Assembly: GCA_903813345.2 (NCBI GenBank)
Contig: CAIIXF020000009.1
Span: 21,663,759 to 21,727,758 of the forward strand
From: Owenia fusiformis
Lineage: Eukaryota; Annelida; Polychaeta; Sabellida; Oweniidae
Length of the DNA stretch: 64,000 bases
Direction of reading: 5' to 3'
Part shown: one piece after another, positions 50,484 through 63,670 of the stretch
Layout: every line of letters starts with the position of its first letter
Numbering within the stretch: position 1 is the stretch's first letter
Notes under the pieces: generated by a model
Database searches by the model: none
Told to the model about the DNA's origin: nothing
What the model saw: the letters and a program-made list of their open reading frames with translations, nothing else
Program-made: the position numbers and the translations under genes

Positions 50484-52080
50484 TGTTGATGTGGACATTA
50501 CATGCCAAACGACATCAACAACAAAATAATCTCTGGATTATGGTGAACTCGAAGTCGCAGGTAGTTAGTTCTTTCATTGTAAAAATAACAAAATGAGAAG
50601 CATATTACATCTGTCACAATCAGGCTCTTATTTTTCTCGACCATTATCAATAACAAAATTAATTATAACAAGAGAAAGAAGGATCCTATCTATATTCAGC
50701 ACTTCCTATATCTCATCTTAGCAAAGTGCGATTGCATTAGTTTCACTGGGTAACACATGCACGTGGGACTAGTAGACTAGACCTACTCCGATTAAGGGAT
50801 CATAAAAAATCTTCATTTTTAGATTAATTCTTGAAAGCTTCTTCTTGTGAACAATAAAGACGTAAATTTATCTTCTTTAGTGATAATAAAGTCAAAAGAT
50901 TATCTCAATGCGCTTGACGCGTTTATATTTTCATCGGTTGATAGAAAAAAGCTTGGTGATTTGCATTGTCTGCAAAAAGCCATAAAGCGATTGGAACTTC
51001 GAAGATATCGCACATATTTTTAGAAGACGCGCAATCTAAAAGATAACAAATTAAACTGCACATTGAGGTCAATCGTCATATCATAGTATTCCCAAGTGAA
51101 GACATAATAAAAGACCAAATTCAAGGCGCCCTTATTTTCAAGACCGTGAAATGAAAGACGCATGCGTGAATATTTGATTTAACATTGAATTCATTAGGAC
51201 ACTTCTTCAAACAGTGAAATTTAATGTTCATGTAATAGCATTTCAGATGTTTTGGGTTTTACAATAATTCACGTGAAGTCATGTTTTGTCCATCTGGAGT
51301 CATAATATTGTCCACATGGACTCGTAATGGTGAGCCAACGTAGCACAAAAAACTAATAATATACAAGACCTTCACAAGTTCAAAATATGCATTGAATAAC
51401 AAGATGACGTTTACCACGACGAAGAAGCACTCACTCAAGGACCATACTGTAACAAAGGGTGTCATAGATCGATACCACAAAGATGATGAAGTAGCTTTAG
51501 ATAAAGATAACCTATTATTAAGCTTATTAGCGACTAGTAGTAGGATATATTGTTATCTAATTGCAATCACAGGAAACTAGCTAGGATGGCCAGAAGAACA
51601 AAAGTAATATAATATAAAATATTAGAAGAGAAGAGCCTCGACATTATGGTAGTATAAAATTAGAAAAAGGCAACGGCCTTGATTTCATTGTGAACCAAAT
51701 TCCAAAGAACAAAAGTTTCTAAATCTCTATGAGTAAAATATTCCTTCATCTAGCCTAAGTAGTTTTTACATTGGAAATCATTCAGAATGCCAGACAATTT
51801 TGTGACCATTATTATAGATTTTAAAATACACAATTCAGAAAGTTAATACTATTTTGTATTCTGCGAAATTTTGAAAACTTAGATTTGTTCAAAACCATCT
51901 TTCCATCAAATATGAACTAAATTGGTCCAGTAGCATTTGAGTTATTCCTTGGAGGGAGTGACTGACGGGCTTTACTATATCCTCAATTAACTTCGTTGGA
52001 ATAATAACCACTTGGTCGAGAAGTACAATTAGTGGTACATTCTCTTTCCTCACCTGTAAATAGCATCATAAAACAGAATC
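50484..52080. other. No feature recognised
   Basis: Random frames only. A (g)n run at about 52236 belongs to the dispersed repeat that follows this stretch. Confidence 0.45.
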
Positions 52081-52084
52081 ATAT

Positions 52085-52265
52085 TAGCAGGCTCGTAGCC
52101 AGCTTTTGTTAAGAAGGTTCGATTAAAAAATTCCAGGGAGGGGGTTCACATTTGACAATTTGGGCCCAAATCACTTGAAAGTACTCAGAACGGTAATAAA
52201 CTGCATGATTTATGATTTTGAAAGAACTTTTGGCTAAGAGGGGGGGGGGGGGTCACATGTTATGA
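52085..52265. repeat. Short dispersed repeat, copy 2
   Basis: gcaggctcgtagccagctttt, shortened to ctcgtagccagc, then gggttcacatttgacaa, aaatcacttgaaa, actgcatgattt and a run of about 14 G residues. It matches 22985-23180. Confidence 0.6.
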
Positions 52266-52949
52266 TGCAAAAACCCAAACATCCCCTACCGTTCAAGTAT
52301 GACATAATAGTCACTTGAGTAAATATCACATACTAAATCACAATTGTGTAATACCACTAAATTTCTTCTGTCAAATATATAATAATAAAAACGTTGATAA
52401 ACAGCATGCAAACATGCAGAAAATACCTAATAATCTTGTGTGTTTTCCAATTATTTAGTTTGTTTCTTAGCAACGATAACTTATTCTGACTTAATGACCC
52501 TGTCATACTTCGGTGATTATTATCTGTTACGTTGTAATGTTATTGACTTATTTCTTAGATGTTCCTGGAAACTCATACAGTGCTCACTGATACCAATGTT
52601 TTCAAACCAATGTATTGCGTGTTGACTGAAGCATACCAAATTGAGAAATGGACCCCAATTGTTGATTTCTGTATTTCTTTCATTCATATCTGACATATAT
52701 GTATTGGGCTAGAAGCTTTGTAATAATAAATAATATATTCTACTATAAGTTATTTTGGTATACATTTAAGCAAGTACACGATACTGAGGGTTATAGTATT
52801 ATCTTGAAATTTCAAATTACATCACCGTTCCCCACCGCTCCCCTTGAAGTATATTATCTAAAATTAGATCAAAATATTGATTATTAAAGCACACTTTCAT
52901 TAAAACTAACATATAGGTTTTATTGGATTGAAATCTTGTTGAAAATGCA

Positions 52950-55640
52950 CTGCTCCATACTCAACTAATTACTTTTTTTAATTTCGTTCCCATCCTCTTA
53001 TTGAACACATTGCTAAATAACTTGGCTAAATCTCATATTTATGACGTCGATCATGATGACACCAGTGATTTTGTGAGTCGTCCCATTCAACCATTTCTAC
53101 CTCCTTTACCACATTTATAAATTCTTTGAAATCTACAAATAATTGAACCTTTGAATGTATGGTATGACAATTAAAGAAATAAGCCCACCACCTTTGATGT
53201 ATCGAGTTGATTGCACATTTATATTGAAACTGAGTTGGGATATTGAATCAAATCCCAGACCGCATATCGAAAACACTATAAACGAGTTACCTATCCTATT
53301 CTCTAACGTAAATAGACTTATAGCAAATTATTTATCAAGATTTGAAGCACTTAAATTTAGGGTTAAGCAACGTGACATAAAAGTAATAGGTCTCTGTTAA
53401 GTGGGAATTCTCACAAAAAATGATGTGGAAAATTCCTTGATTATCAATGATTTTCAAATCCTCTATTATACTAACAAAAACTGTGGATTGATTATTTATG
53501 TTCATAACTCAATTGAATCTGAAATAATTCATGATCTTATGAACGACACTCTTGGAAACATTTGGTCAAAGCTGAAATTAAGTGGCAAATATTTTAATTA
53601 TGGATTATTCTATTGGTCCCCCTCTCAGAACCAAATAACTTGCAATTATATATTCAAATATTGTATACCTAATTTTGAGATTAATCACAAATCTACAGAT
53701 TAACCATGGTTTTCCGAAAACATCAAGAAAGAGATCAACATTCGTGACAGATTGCATCATAAATTCAAACGTTCAAATAATCCTGACTTTTTCATAAATT
53801 TCATGAACTCAGAGTCAAAGGTAGTCAAATTAATTAAAGAAGCTAAACAATCCTACATTGAAGATACTTGTGATCATATATCTAATCTTAAACTCTTCTG
53901 ACTATTGGGTACTTGAGGTACTTGAATTCAATGTCCAAAATCTTAGAAAAAGTGCTTTACAATATAATTTTTTAATCGCATGAGTCAAATAAACTTTTCT
54001 ATGACCTTCAATCTGGTTTTCTCCCTTTATATAATACAACATCTCAACTTGCCGATGTTATTTGAATTGTATCCATGAGGAGTTAAATAATGGTAACAAC
54101 GTCCGTACACTCCTTTTGGACCTTGCATCAGCATTTGATGTTGTCCCACATCATCCTTTGCGTCATAAACTATCAGCTTATTGTGTAAAGGATGACTTAC
54201 TCTTGCTTTTAAAGTCTTTCTGTCAAAAAAACTTTCAAATTTGTTTGAAGCAAACTTTCTAAATGAAGGTGTACCCCAAGGTAGCATTTTAGGTCCTTAG
54301 CTATTTCGTATCTACAGTATATAAATGATCTGATTAATTTAAAATCCAAAACATTTATCGATGCAGATGTTACTTCAATTTTTAGCCCCATATCCCAAAA
54401 GATCATCCTCAAAATTGTCTTGATTTACAACAAGATCTTAATAAAATATATAACTGGGCCCAAACATGCCAAACGAACTTTAAAGCCTCAAAATCGGTTG
54501 ACTTGTCTTTCACTTTACCAACAACTGTTATTCAAAATGAACCAATTTTATTTTTGGGAACTAACCCAACAGAAAAACAAAATTCCCATGGGTATTATTT
54601 TAGATCAAAAACTAACCTTTAAAGAGCATATAAATGAATTAACAAAACTCAAGCTTTGCTAAACCCTTTCAAAGGTTGACTCATGTTTTTAGATCTAAAC
54701 ACTTAGAAACCATATATAATGCATTTATTTATTTATTTAATTATTTATATCCTAAGGTTCAAGATTTATGTTTGATTAAGTTAAACAACTTCTATAATAT
54801 AATGCAGCTTGTTTAATAACTGGGGGTTTGCATGGCTCTAACATTGAGAAGGTGTTAGATATTTTAAATTGGACAAAGTTGCCAGATTGAGGAAAATCTC
54901 ACTTATGTACTTTTCTTTTTAAAAGCAGACATAATTTAATAGCACCATATGTAAGTCAGGTTTTCAATGCCAGCTGCAGAAATATTCCAACTCTGAGAGC
55001 TTTTACAGAATACAATGAAGATTTGAGAAATCTACATTCTATGCAGCATTTGAAGCTTGGAATAGTTTACCCGATGATATAAGAAATTGTTAGCGAGTTT
55101 CAATTTTCAAACGTTGGATCAAGGCACACTTTGGAAATTTCAATGAACAGATGAATGGTACTAATTTCATTACTTCTTGTAATGTGAAAAGAAAAAATGA
55201 AGTATCATTTAACAGACTCAGAGTAGACCTTTATTTAAAAAGGCAGTTTTTTGCACATTATTTTAACAATGTGCCTTCACCAGACTGTGCCTGTGGTCAT
55301 CACTCTGAAAAACCAAAACACTTTTTGCTACAGCTACCTAAATTAGACATGATTTTATCTGCTCACTCTGATTTTGATGATAATACTAATATTTCAATAA
55401 TCAAAGCAAGTGTGTCATTTTTGCAATCCACCAAAGACCTACTGGACCCGTAACCAAACTCTACACATTAAGCACACAACTTGACCATTTTAAATAAAAT
55501 AATGAATCTTTCTTTGTAAACTAAAAATTATGCATGAAACTACATATCGGTTTTCAGTCTGACAATAATGTTACTTGTAACCTAGTCAAACTATACTTTT
55601 ACATATGTATTATATGAAATAAATGATTATTAAAAAAAAG
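52950..55640 (+). pseudogene. Decayed CR1-like LINE (endonuclease + reverse transcriptase)
   Basis: Fragments in order: 53155-53400, a leader with DIESNPRP (53239-53262) and an endonuclease start (LPILFSNVNRLIAN, KVIGLC); 53401-53703, endonuclease middle (GLIIYVHN, NIWSKLKLSGK); about 53704-53900, the linker (PWFSENIKKEINIRDRLHHK); 54062-54330, reverse transcriptase (LLLDLASAFDVVPHHPLRHK, then EGVPQGSILG and IYINDLI across frameshifts); 55151-55453, C-terminal part with CACGHHSEKPKHFL, a cysteine-histidine motif of CR1-like elements. The 3' end is an A-rich aaataaatgattattaaaaa tail near 55615-55640. Stops and shifts disable every domain, and part of the endonuclease seems deleted. The 5' limit is uncertain. 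Confidence 0.85.
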
Positions 55641-58185
55641 AAATTAGTATACATTGATAAAGCACCATGCAATCGTTCAATTTACAAAGGACATGCAGTG
55701 ATCTTAATAGAGAATGTTGGCGATTCAACTGAACTGTTAGAGCAGGAAACAGTACCCCATTTACTGAAATGTAATTGACAGCATTTGCCATTTCATACCA
55801 TAACAGATCTACTAGGATGGACGCCGTGAACAAAAATGGGAGATGACCTAGAAATATTTCTGAAGCCATGGATTCATCAGCATGCAGTCCATCATGTTTT
55901 AAAATGCATCAGTTGAAAGCCCATGGTTACATGCATGATATTGTCATATTTTTGTTACACTATTAAAATGAAGATGTCATTCTGGGTTGAATCTACAGAT
56001 AATAAACCAAGCATAAAAAAGTTTTTTAACACCTATCTGACACTGGCAAATGAGAAGTGCAAGCCACACGGTACTTGCGTTTAGAAAACTTCAGATAGGT
56101 GGTCATGAGACGAAAATTAAAATAAAAGAAAATTGTTATTTTATATTCGACTCAAAATTGCTTAGTTTTGTCAATAAAAACGAAACAAAAATATCACACC
56201 ACGATGACCCAAAGTGAAAAGATAATTGTAAGATTGGTGATATTCATGAAAATACATGTAATCAGATTTAATTTAGCTTAGAACAGACCTAAGCTGATGT
56301 CTTGTCGCATTAATGCGGCCTGAGCCAATAATTCTATCTCTATTTATAACTTGATCTCTTTTATTGGAGGCGCATGGCATATAGTAGTACAATGGGAAAA
56401 GTCAACTTGATAACTTATAAAGTGATACCTTGAGAGTGATGTCTTTTAAAGTCTTAGCCTTATATGCTAAATGGCTCCATCAAACTTCAATCGCATCGTA
56501 TGAAATCGTAGTTAGGGATTTAAACCCTATATTCAGTGCATTACGGACTGAATCATACCTCAAAATGTATTTTTCAACCTTTGCATGAGATACGTAGCAT
56601 CGAGGGTGAAGTTTAGGAAATAACGCCATCGAATATTAGTTTTTAAAAAGTGATATTCGATGGTTTAGGGACTTTTGCTTACATATTATATGATATCCAC
56701 ATATCAAAAATATCTTCACGTGATATTCGATTTATATCCTTGCAACTATGGAATATTTATGGATAGAGCGTTTCCCTAGAGTGCGTATCACGCTTGGCGA
56801 CAGGTAAGACCAAATAAGACCCCCTCAGATTGATTGTATTGATTCGCACACTGTCGCCATTATACATGTTCATTGGGGTGGAACTCTTCATAAACGGATC
56901 CGTTCCGGTAACAAAATGGCGCAGCCTAGGAGGTACGAATTTTCTTTCTAGATATGATGTTACGAGGTGTTCAAGATATCTCATCGTTTGCGAACGAATA
57001 GTTCATAGACGCCAAAAGCATCAGTATAGTTACTCACTTTTTTGTACGTTTAAAAACGGTTAAAGCTGCATTTTTAATGTATTTCTTGGAATATGCTTTT
57101 ATAAAATATATTCTGTACTCTACTCCGATTTACAATATATTTCAGATAACATAGGCGTAACATGGGCGTACCAATTGGTTTATTTCTCAAATGTTCCGTA
57201 TCAGATAACTGATTCTCTGATAACTGATTTTCTATATATACAGTAGTATTAAGTATGTGGGCAGATTTCCCAATGATATGTTTCCATATTGTGAACTTAT
57301 GGTACTCACTGGAAAGTGAACTTTTTACCTTGAATTGTTCTAATGAATATGCTTAAATGTAGACAGTCACGCAAAATAAATAGGGATCTCCTTTAAATAA
57401 TTCATTTCCTTTCCAAAAGATCGTGTATGTGACATATAGAAAGGAAGTATTAACTTGCACATTAAACTCACATGTAGGGTGGGTAGCGGAAATGTGAACA
57501 AAACAATAAATGTAAAGTACATGATAATTTTATCTTTTCCGAGTAATGTCAAGAAATATCGAAATACTAGTAGTATACAAAATATCCGATGATAAAATTT
57601 GAAAATGTCATTCAGGAGTAGTTTTTGGATATTAGAAAGTTTAAGCTTGCAATGTTTTTCACAACCTAAACGTGAACGGAAATTTAAGCGATGCATTTGT
57701 ATGGGCGATTGGTCATACGTATAGATTGGCGTTTCGATTTTAAATGCAAGCTTAAACTCCCCACTCTCTTCACAGACCGTAAGTTATGTAATTTTGATGC
57801 AGTTTTCATTCCTTTAAGGTTTAAAATTGTGATATATTGTACATTTATATGCAATATTGCTTACATTTACATTAATGGAGATGGGCAATAACCATACGTC
57901 ACATTTAAACTTTTATCCCAGATTGATCTAATAGAACGCCGTAAAAATACCCCATGGACCAAAACATGATGTAATATAGTAAGACCATCATCATCATCAT
58001 TTATCTGTTGGAAATATTTCTATACCATAATGTCAACTGGTAATTATAAATGGTAATTACCATGTTAAAGATAGATACGGTGGTTTAGTAGTCTATTAAA
58101 TCCACTTTCACCGATTTGCATTAATTTATAATTTCATCAATAAGTAATTCTTACATGGCAAGAAAATAGCATTAAGCAAAGTCGA
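55641..58185. other. No gene recognised
   Basis: Random frames. A short CpG-containing patch around 56770-56950 includes ATGGCGCAGCCTAGGAG|GTACG at 56916; this is discussed as a possible first exon, without family support. Confidence 0.4.
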
Positions 58186-58189
58186 GGAC

Positions 58190-58516
58190 TGTAATCTATA
58201 TACCATTTTATCGCATGATCTGTAAAATGAAGCCCTCTGATTGGTCAGTTCTTGTGCTGTACCAATCTGTATTGCTACTGAGATTGTCCGCGTTGATCAT
58301 CTCCGTCGCAATACAGAAAATATTGGTACGGAGGAGACAATCTCAGTAGCAATACAGAGGATAACACGATAAAAACGTTATTGAATGATTTGAAGTGCAA
58401 TACAGGATATATTCTGTCTCGATATTCTGTATTGGCACTCGACTTCGTCTCGTTCCAATACGGAATTTCTCGAACAGAATATATCCTGTATTGCACTTCA
58501 AATCATTCAATAACTT
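58190..58516. mobile_element. Double-hairpin MITE, copy 2
   Basis: Same element and orientation as 29115-29462. The second hairpin is long: gttattgaatgatttgaagt at about 58377 pairs with acttcaaatcattcaataac ending at about 58514, continuing through ggatatattctg. The first hairpin pairs tattgctactgagattgtcc with ggagacaatctcagtagcaa. Confidence 0.88.
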
Positions 58517-60230
58517 ATAGTATTTATGTCTAACCTTATAAGAATTTCATAAAAAAGGCCGGGTCGAATTTGTATATAGTCAAAGGCTATTGGTTTGCCC
58601 AAAGAGGCAACGCGAATTTTAGGACACATTAAAGAATGAAGACCATGATCAAACAATGATTTACCCCAAATTATAATTATAACGTGCTGCATATATTTGT
58701 TGCAGTTTGGGAGAAACCCGGAAGCACTCGTTGGCATAAGCTGCGCCCTAAAACCTGGGGTTACCGTTATCCAGACCCGCCTTTGCAAAAATGTGAACGG
58801 TTCATAATAAGTGTTATTTTCGGAAGTTTTCAATCCTGGATTTAATTGCTTTTTGTCAGCACTGGAGGATGGTAATAGCGCGGAATTTTAATTAAATCAA
58901 ATATAATCCATATTTATAAATAAAAATAAATATGTTCACGTTCCTAATCTCTACTGGTTAATCTTTCTTTGTTCTGGTAGCCGTTGTACTGATAAATAAT
59001 GCTGATATTATACTGTCGTATAAATTATGAATGTAATTTCGCACAGTTGTCAACGGACATAAACAGTGGACCCTGCTTTCCTAAACCCGGTTTCCAGGAT
59101 TCGCCTTGCATGTGCATTCGACTCTCTCGAGAAACTGTTCTGAAAGACGCAATGACGGACAGAAGCTGCTCCGCCAACAATATACTCTCTAACTATAGCC
59201 CCGGTGTCACCAGTAATAAAGAGTAAAGCAAGTAAAAATCGTTCGAATAATAAGTGTGTCTGTTGATGACTCTCTTTTCCAATTAAATATACAATTAATC
59301 AGCCATACTCGAGTGAGTTATTGAATATAATTATAGGAAGCGGATTAAATGTCATCAACAGTGGTTTTATGTATTTTACTTCAGTCAGTTCGCTTAAACA
59401 ATAAATTACACACGAAAAAATACGTCTCTCTATGACAGCAGGTTTGACAAAAGCCTCCTACTCATTTTTCTAAAAGTTTGTTTTCAGGTCGGGTGCTCAC
59501 TTTCTATTATTGACCAAATTGATCTAAAACCTCCACGTTGTTACGCGGTAAACACGATACAAAAATATGTCATATTACGCAACGAATATGGCATATTCGC
59601 TTGCGGTGTATGACAGATTCACCTGCGGTATATGGCATACACACTAACCAATGAGAACGTGATACGGAAGTACGCAATTGTCAATTGCATCGATTGATGC
59701 AATATTCGATACACAGTACTGTTGATTCAGTAATCATTATAATAATTTATTAAGTTTTACTTAATGGATGAGAATGAGATAAACATTTCAATGACCATAA
59801 TTATTCCAAAGCACCTGTTAGAATTTGCCCATTTTGTAAAAGTAATTCTATGAGCCAACTACAAATGACAAGTCGTGATAAATAACATAGAAGATTGGAA
59901 TCGAGAACAAGTGCTTTATAATAATGCCAATAATCCAACATTGTCAGATCTCAAAAATGATAAGGCAAAAATATACCGCCAAGTCAAAATAGTTTAGATT
60001 GGTCGAGGAGAACAATAACAGTTCCCACAATTCCCTCTCCGGTGTACTTTGGGCTAAATTGTCTCGATGGTTGACAACAAAGGCTCATACAATGTACACG
60101 ATGATGGGGAGCGGGAGGGGGGTATATTTTTCTTATCCTATTATTGCCCCTTTTTCTAAGAAAATTAGACCAAAAATAACGCTTTACATTTTCAGGTTAG
60201 CTCACTGCCTCGTTTTACTTTGAAATCTGA
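58517..60230. other. No gene recognised; one open segment after an AG (59047-59226)
   Basis: 59047-59226 follows cgcacag and stays open for 60 codons with higher GC and five or six cysteines/prolines in its first third (INSGPCFPKPGFQDSPCMC). It ends in TAA. No family match comes to mind; it is treated as a candidate exon in the findings, not called as a gene. Confidence 0.35.
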
Positions 60231-60234
60231 TCCC

Positions 60235-60395
60235 GTACTGCCCCACTAGAAACCATATGATTCTGACTGCCCCATCATACTTAGAAACATTATGATCCCT
60301 GACTACCACACTAGAAACCATATGATCCTGATTACACCATCATAATTACAATTATGTGATTTCCGACTGCACCACCTTAATTTGATATCGTGTCA
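60235..60395 (+). repeat. Degenerate approximately 33-bp tandem repeat
   Basis: Four to five units built on ctgccccactagaaaccata and tgat(t/c)ctgact: 60235, 60268, 60303, 60335 and 60366, each somewhat different. Confidence 0.7.
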
Positions 60396-60867
60396 TCCCA
60401 GCGTGCCAAAGCTTAATAAGGTCCTAAGTAACGGGAAACCCAAGACAAGGTACAATTAAAGCATTCCATTAAGCAATTCCATTTGATGAAACCTATAATG
60501 AGACATACTCAAAACACATTAGGATCAAGAGACTAGGCAGGTCCTTTATTTATTTCCCAATAGAGATGATATTATCACCTTCACTGTATTCTCCATATTG
60601 AGAAAGGCTCGGATTGAATAATTGTATTTTTATCAGATAGGCTAAGACATAAAGCTCACCAATCACGAAGTTATTAAATTCTGTTATGAGAAAGCAACAA
60701 TTGGAAAACACAATGTATACGATGTATACGAGGGTCAGAAAAATAAACTAGAGCTGAGAGTTCGTAACTTACTAATGGACACAGTTCGTTGCCCCTCACT
60801 TCTGCCACTTAATTAAAGAAATTAATCAACTAGGTATGGGATGAATATCGCTAATTTTACTAATATA

Positions 60868-61260
60868 TCGGGTGTCCCAAAAAGTGACCCGCATTTTGAC
60901 AGGTATTTTATTGAAATTTCAATAAAATAGTATAAGGTTCTATCATAACTTCATAAGCAAGTGGCACATATATGAAAGGAATCGGTCTTATATTATCCGA
61001 GTATTAACAAATTCAAAAATGCATGTCAAAATCCAATCTCAGCGCTGCGCAATGAGACTTTCATGGCGTGCCAGCTATCACGTAGCATCTGTCAATCAGT
61101 TTTAGTTTCAAAATAACTTGTCAGTCTGTCATGTCTATTGATTTGTTTCATTGCTTTCTGTATCCAAAATCCGTTCTGTCCAAAATTTCAGTTTGGAAGG
61201 AAAGACAATGTCTTTCAGTGAAAGCAATAAGGCTACTATTGAAAAGTTTTTCAAGGTAAG
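60868..61260 (+). mobile_element. Possible mariner-like 5' end followed by a short spliced ORF
   Basis: atcgggtgtcccaaaaagtg after TA at about 60868 looks like a mariner-type terminus. At 61208 an ATG opens a 16-codon frame (MSFSESNKATIEKFFK) that ends in a consensus donor (AAG|GTAAGA). No catalytic domain or right terminus is visible. It could equally be the first exon of an unrelated gene. Confidence 0.35.
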
Positions 61261-61498
61261 AGGGTGAGGTTGGAGATGAATCATAAAGGAATCAAATGTA
61301 TTGAAAAGGAGTCATGTAATTGAAAATATACGTACAATTTAATGCAAACATTATAGATTTTATATAACTGTTTTTGTTAACATTTTTTGTTTTTTAGTGC
61401 AATTGTTTTTTTATTCCTCTCTACCGTTGAGAATGAAATAAAATAAAATAAAAACGGATCACAAAAGGTCGGATCATCCTCGAAGTTAGAACTAAGAT

Positions 61499-61548
61499 AA
61501 ATAAGAAAAAAGGAAGATCGTAATTACGATCTTCCTTTTTTCTTATTT
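61499..61548. repeat. Perfect 50-bp palindrome
   Basis: Two exact 25-bp arms with no spacer, centred between 61523 and 61524 (core gatcgtaattacgatc, then cttccttttttcttattt outward). Neither side extends it. Confidence 0.95.
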
Positions 61549-63200
61549 CACGAGTTGTAGGCAGAATTTTCACGATACTTTATCACAAACGAGTGTCAGC
61601 ATCATATGTTAAAGTTTAAGAAAATGTAAACCTTTGAGAACAAATAGCTTAAAAAACGTTAGAATCATCGATAAAATACCTCACTTTAGTTACGTATGGA
61701 ACTTCAATTAAAAGCAGTCAAGATCTGCAATTTTAACCGCTGATGCCCCATATCTGATTGTCTGCTAAAGCTAAATTAAAGTTATCAAAAAAATTACACT
61801 GGGGGAGGAACTCTAGGGTTAAAACCCATACTGGATGACTGAGTTACTCAGATTTGTTTTGGTTAGCATTTTTGAATCACCCTGTCTTTCTTTTCATTGG
61901 GATTTTTTTCAGGTTATCAATTTATTTTCATATAAACAATCGATTTCAATTAGCTAATTGCCAAGGTTTTACAACATTAGCGGCAATATCATATATGTAT
62001 GCAAATATTAGATCTAAAATTAAAAGGTTGTTTGGGTTTTTATATTCCAAAATCCCCGAAGGTTATCCCATGGGCCGGGATGTTAACAAAAGTTAAGGTT
62101 GGCTAATGCACAGGTATACAGAATCCGTACCTCCTTCTTCCCGCAGGGGTAAAAAGAAAGAATATATTCCGAATTTTGCAGCCCTGTGATCGGAGGATGA
62201 ATTACTACAAGGTAGATAATAAATCAAGACTTTCATGGGAATAGTTTTCCATTTGTCTGGAACTGTTTTGCAGGTCATCTTTGTTTGTAATTCAAACTTA
62301 TTAATGCTATTCGCCTTTCTGATGTGTTCTGGGATTATAGCCCTTTGTGTTTCTAAGTATTTCTGATCGTTTGTAATACATATTCTCATTTGTGATATTA
62401 ATTTTCCATTATTGATTCTCCCCTTATCTTATCCCATTCAGCTGTTTTGAAAAGAGCGAAGACATACTTCACCTGTTGGACGAAAGCTCTCAATTAACAA
62501 CGTTAATGCCCAGTTGATGGTCCTATATCAGTGTAATAATATTTTTTATTAACCTTTAAATAAATCACAATCTTGACAAACGCTGATTAAAAACTAATAA
62601 TTGAGTCACCTAATGGACATTTATCGTATGATTTATATTGTTTAGGCCTTGCGCAGTGTAGTTCGTGTTAATGTATTGCATCATTGAAGCTGTTCGAATT
62701 CACAATAACCGATCTCATTTATCAACACGCAAGAAGGACTTTAGGGATGTTCTCTAGGCGTACTATTCTAAAACGAATCACCTTATTGGTGTAGCTTAAC
62801 CAACTAGAGTCACTGAACCATTGACTTCTCATTTGTATGTATTAAAAATATATAAAGAAAGCTATCAACAGAACGATCTTGCAGTTTAACACCCATGGGT
62901 GATGTAATTATACTGTTATAAACAAGGGATGAATGTGCCTTTCTCGTGATCTTCATTCTGAATCAAAAGTCACGTCAATCATCAATTGGGAAAAGCTTCA
63001 AAAGATTTGATATGTGCTAATCCAACTATATTATTTCCCGCAGGGGTACACTTAAAGAACTTTGAACCTATCGCTCATAGCGGGTATAAACGTGATGCTA
63101 GCATGGTCCTTCCTTCACCTAAAAGCGAAAATTTCCCAATGTAGCCTAGCTTCACAGAAATCAAGAACCCAGTAAGTGATGCCATCACGAACAGTGCTTA
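61549..63200. other. No feature recognised
   Basis: AT-rich with random frames on both strands only. Confidence 0.45.
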
Positions 63201-63279
63201 GTTGAAAACACATGAAAATCGTTTTGATTTGTTTGTTTTACGGACATGTGAGAATTTTATTTGTGTCACCATATATAGA

Positions 63280-63670
63280 TATACTAGCAAATGTAGTCGT
63301 GGCACCATTAATATGGATATCCATGTACTTGTAATTATGGCGGGTTGTACATGTACCATTTATGGATATTCTTGTAGTTGTGGCACCATATATGGATATA
63401 CTTGCAATTGTACTTGTGGTATAAAAATACACTGCATGTGGCTTGTTGCACCATTTATGGATATTTTTATAGTTGTGGCACCATGTATGGATATGCATGT
63501 ACTTGTAGTCACGGCGCGTTGTACCATTTATGGATATTTTTGTAGTTGTGGCACCATATATGGATATACTTGCAAATATAGTTGTGGCACCATATATGGA
63601 TACACTTGTAGATATGGCTAGTTGCAACATTTATGGATATTCTTATCGCTGTGGCACCATGTATGGATAC
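63280..63670 (+). repeat. Minisatellite, 33-36-bp units with higher-order pattern
   Basis: About 10 units of caccatatatggatatactt followed by gtagttgtgg variants, some with an extra cggcg(c/g)gttgta block. Both strands stay open (139 codons +, 130 codons -), reading YGYSCSCGTI-like on + and ISIYGATTT-like on -. This is typical of a repeat whose unit length is close to a multiple of three and is not good evidence of a protein. Confidence 0.88.

Noticed and set aside
54062-54412. Active reverse transcriptase
   Set aside because: The domain is broken by stops and frameshifts and lacks much of its N-terminal part; it is a dead LINE copy.
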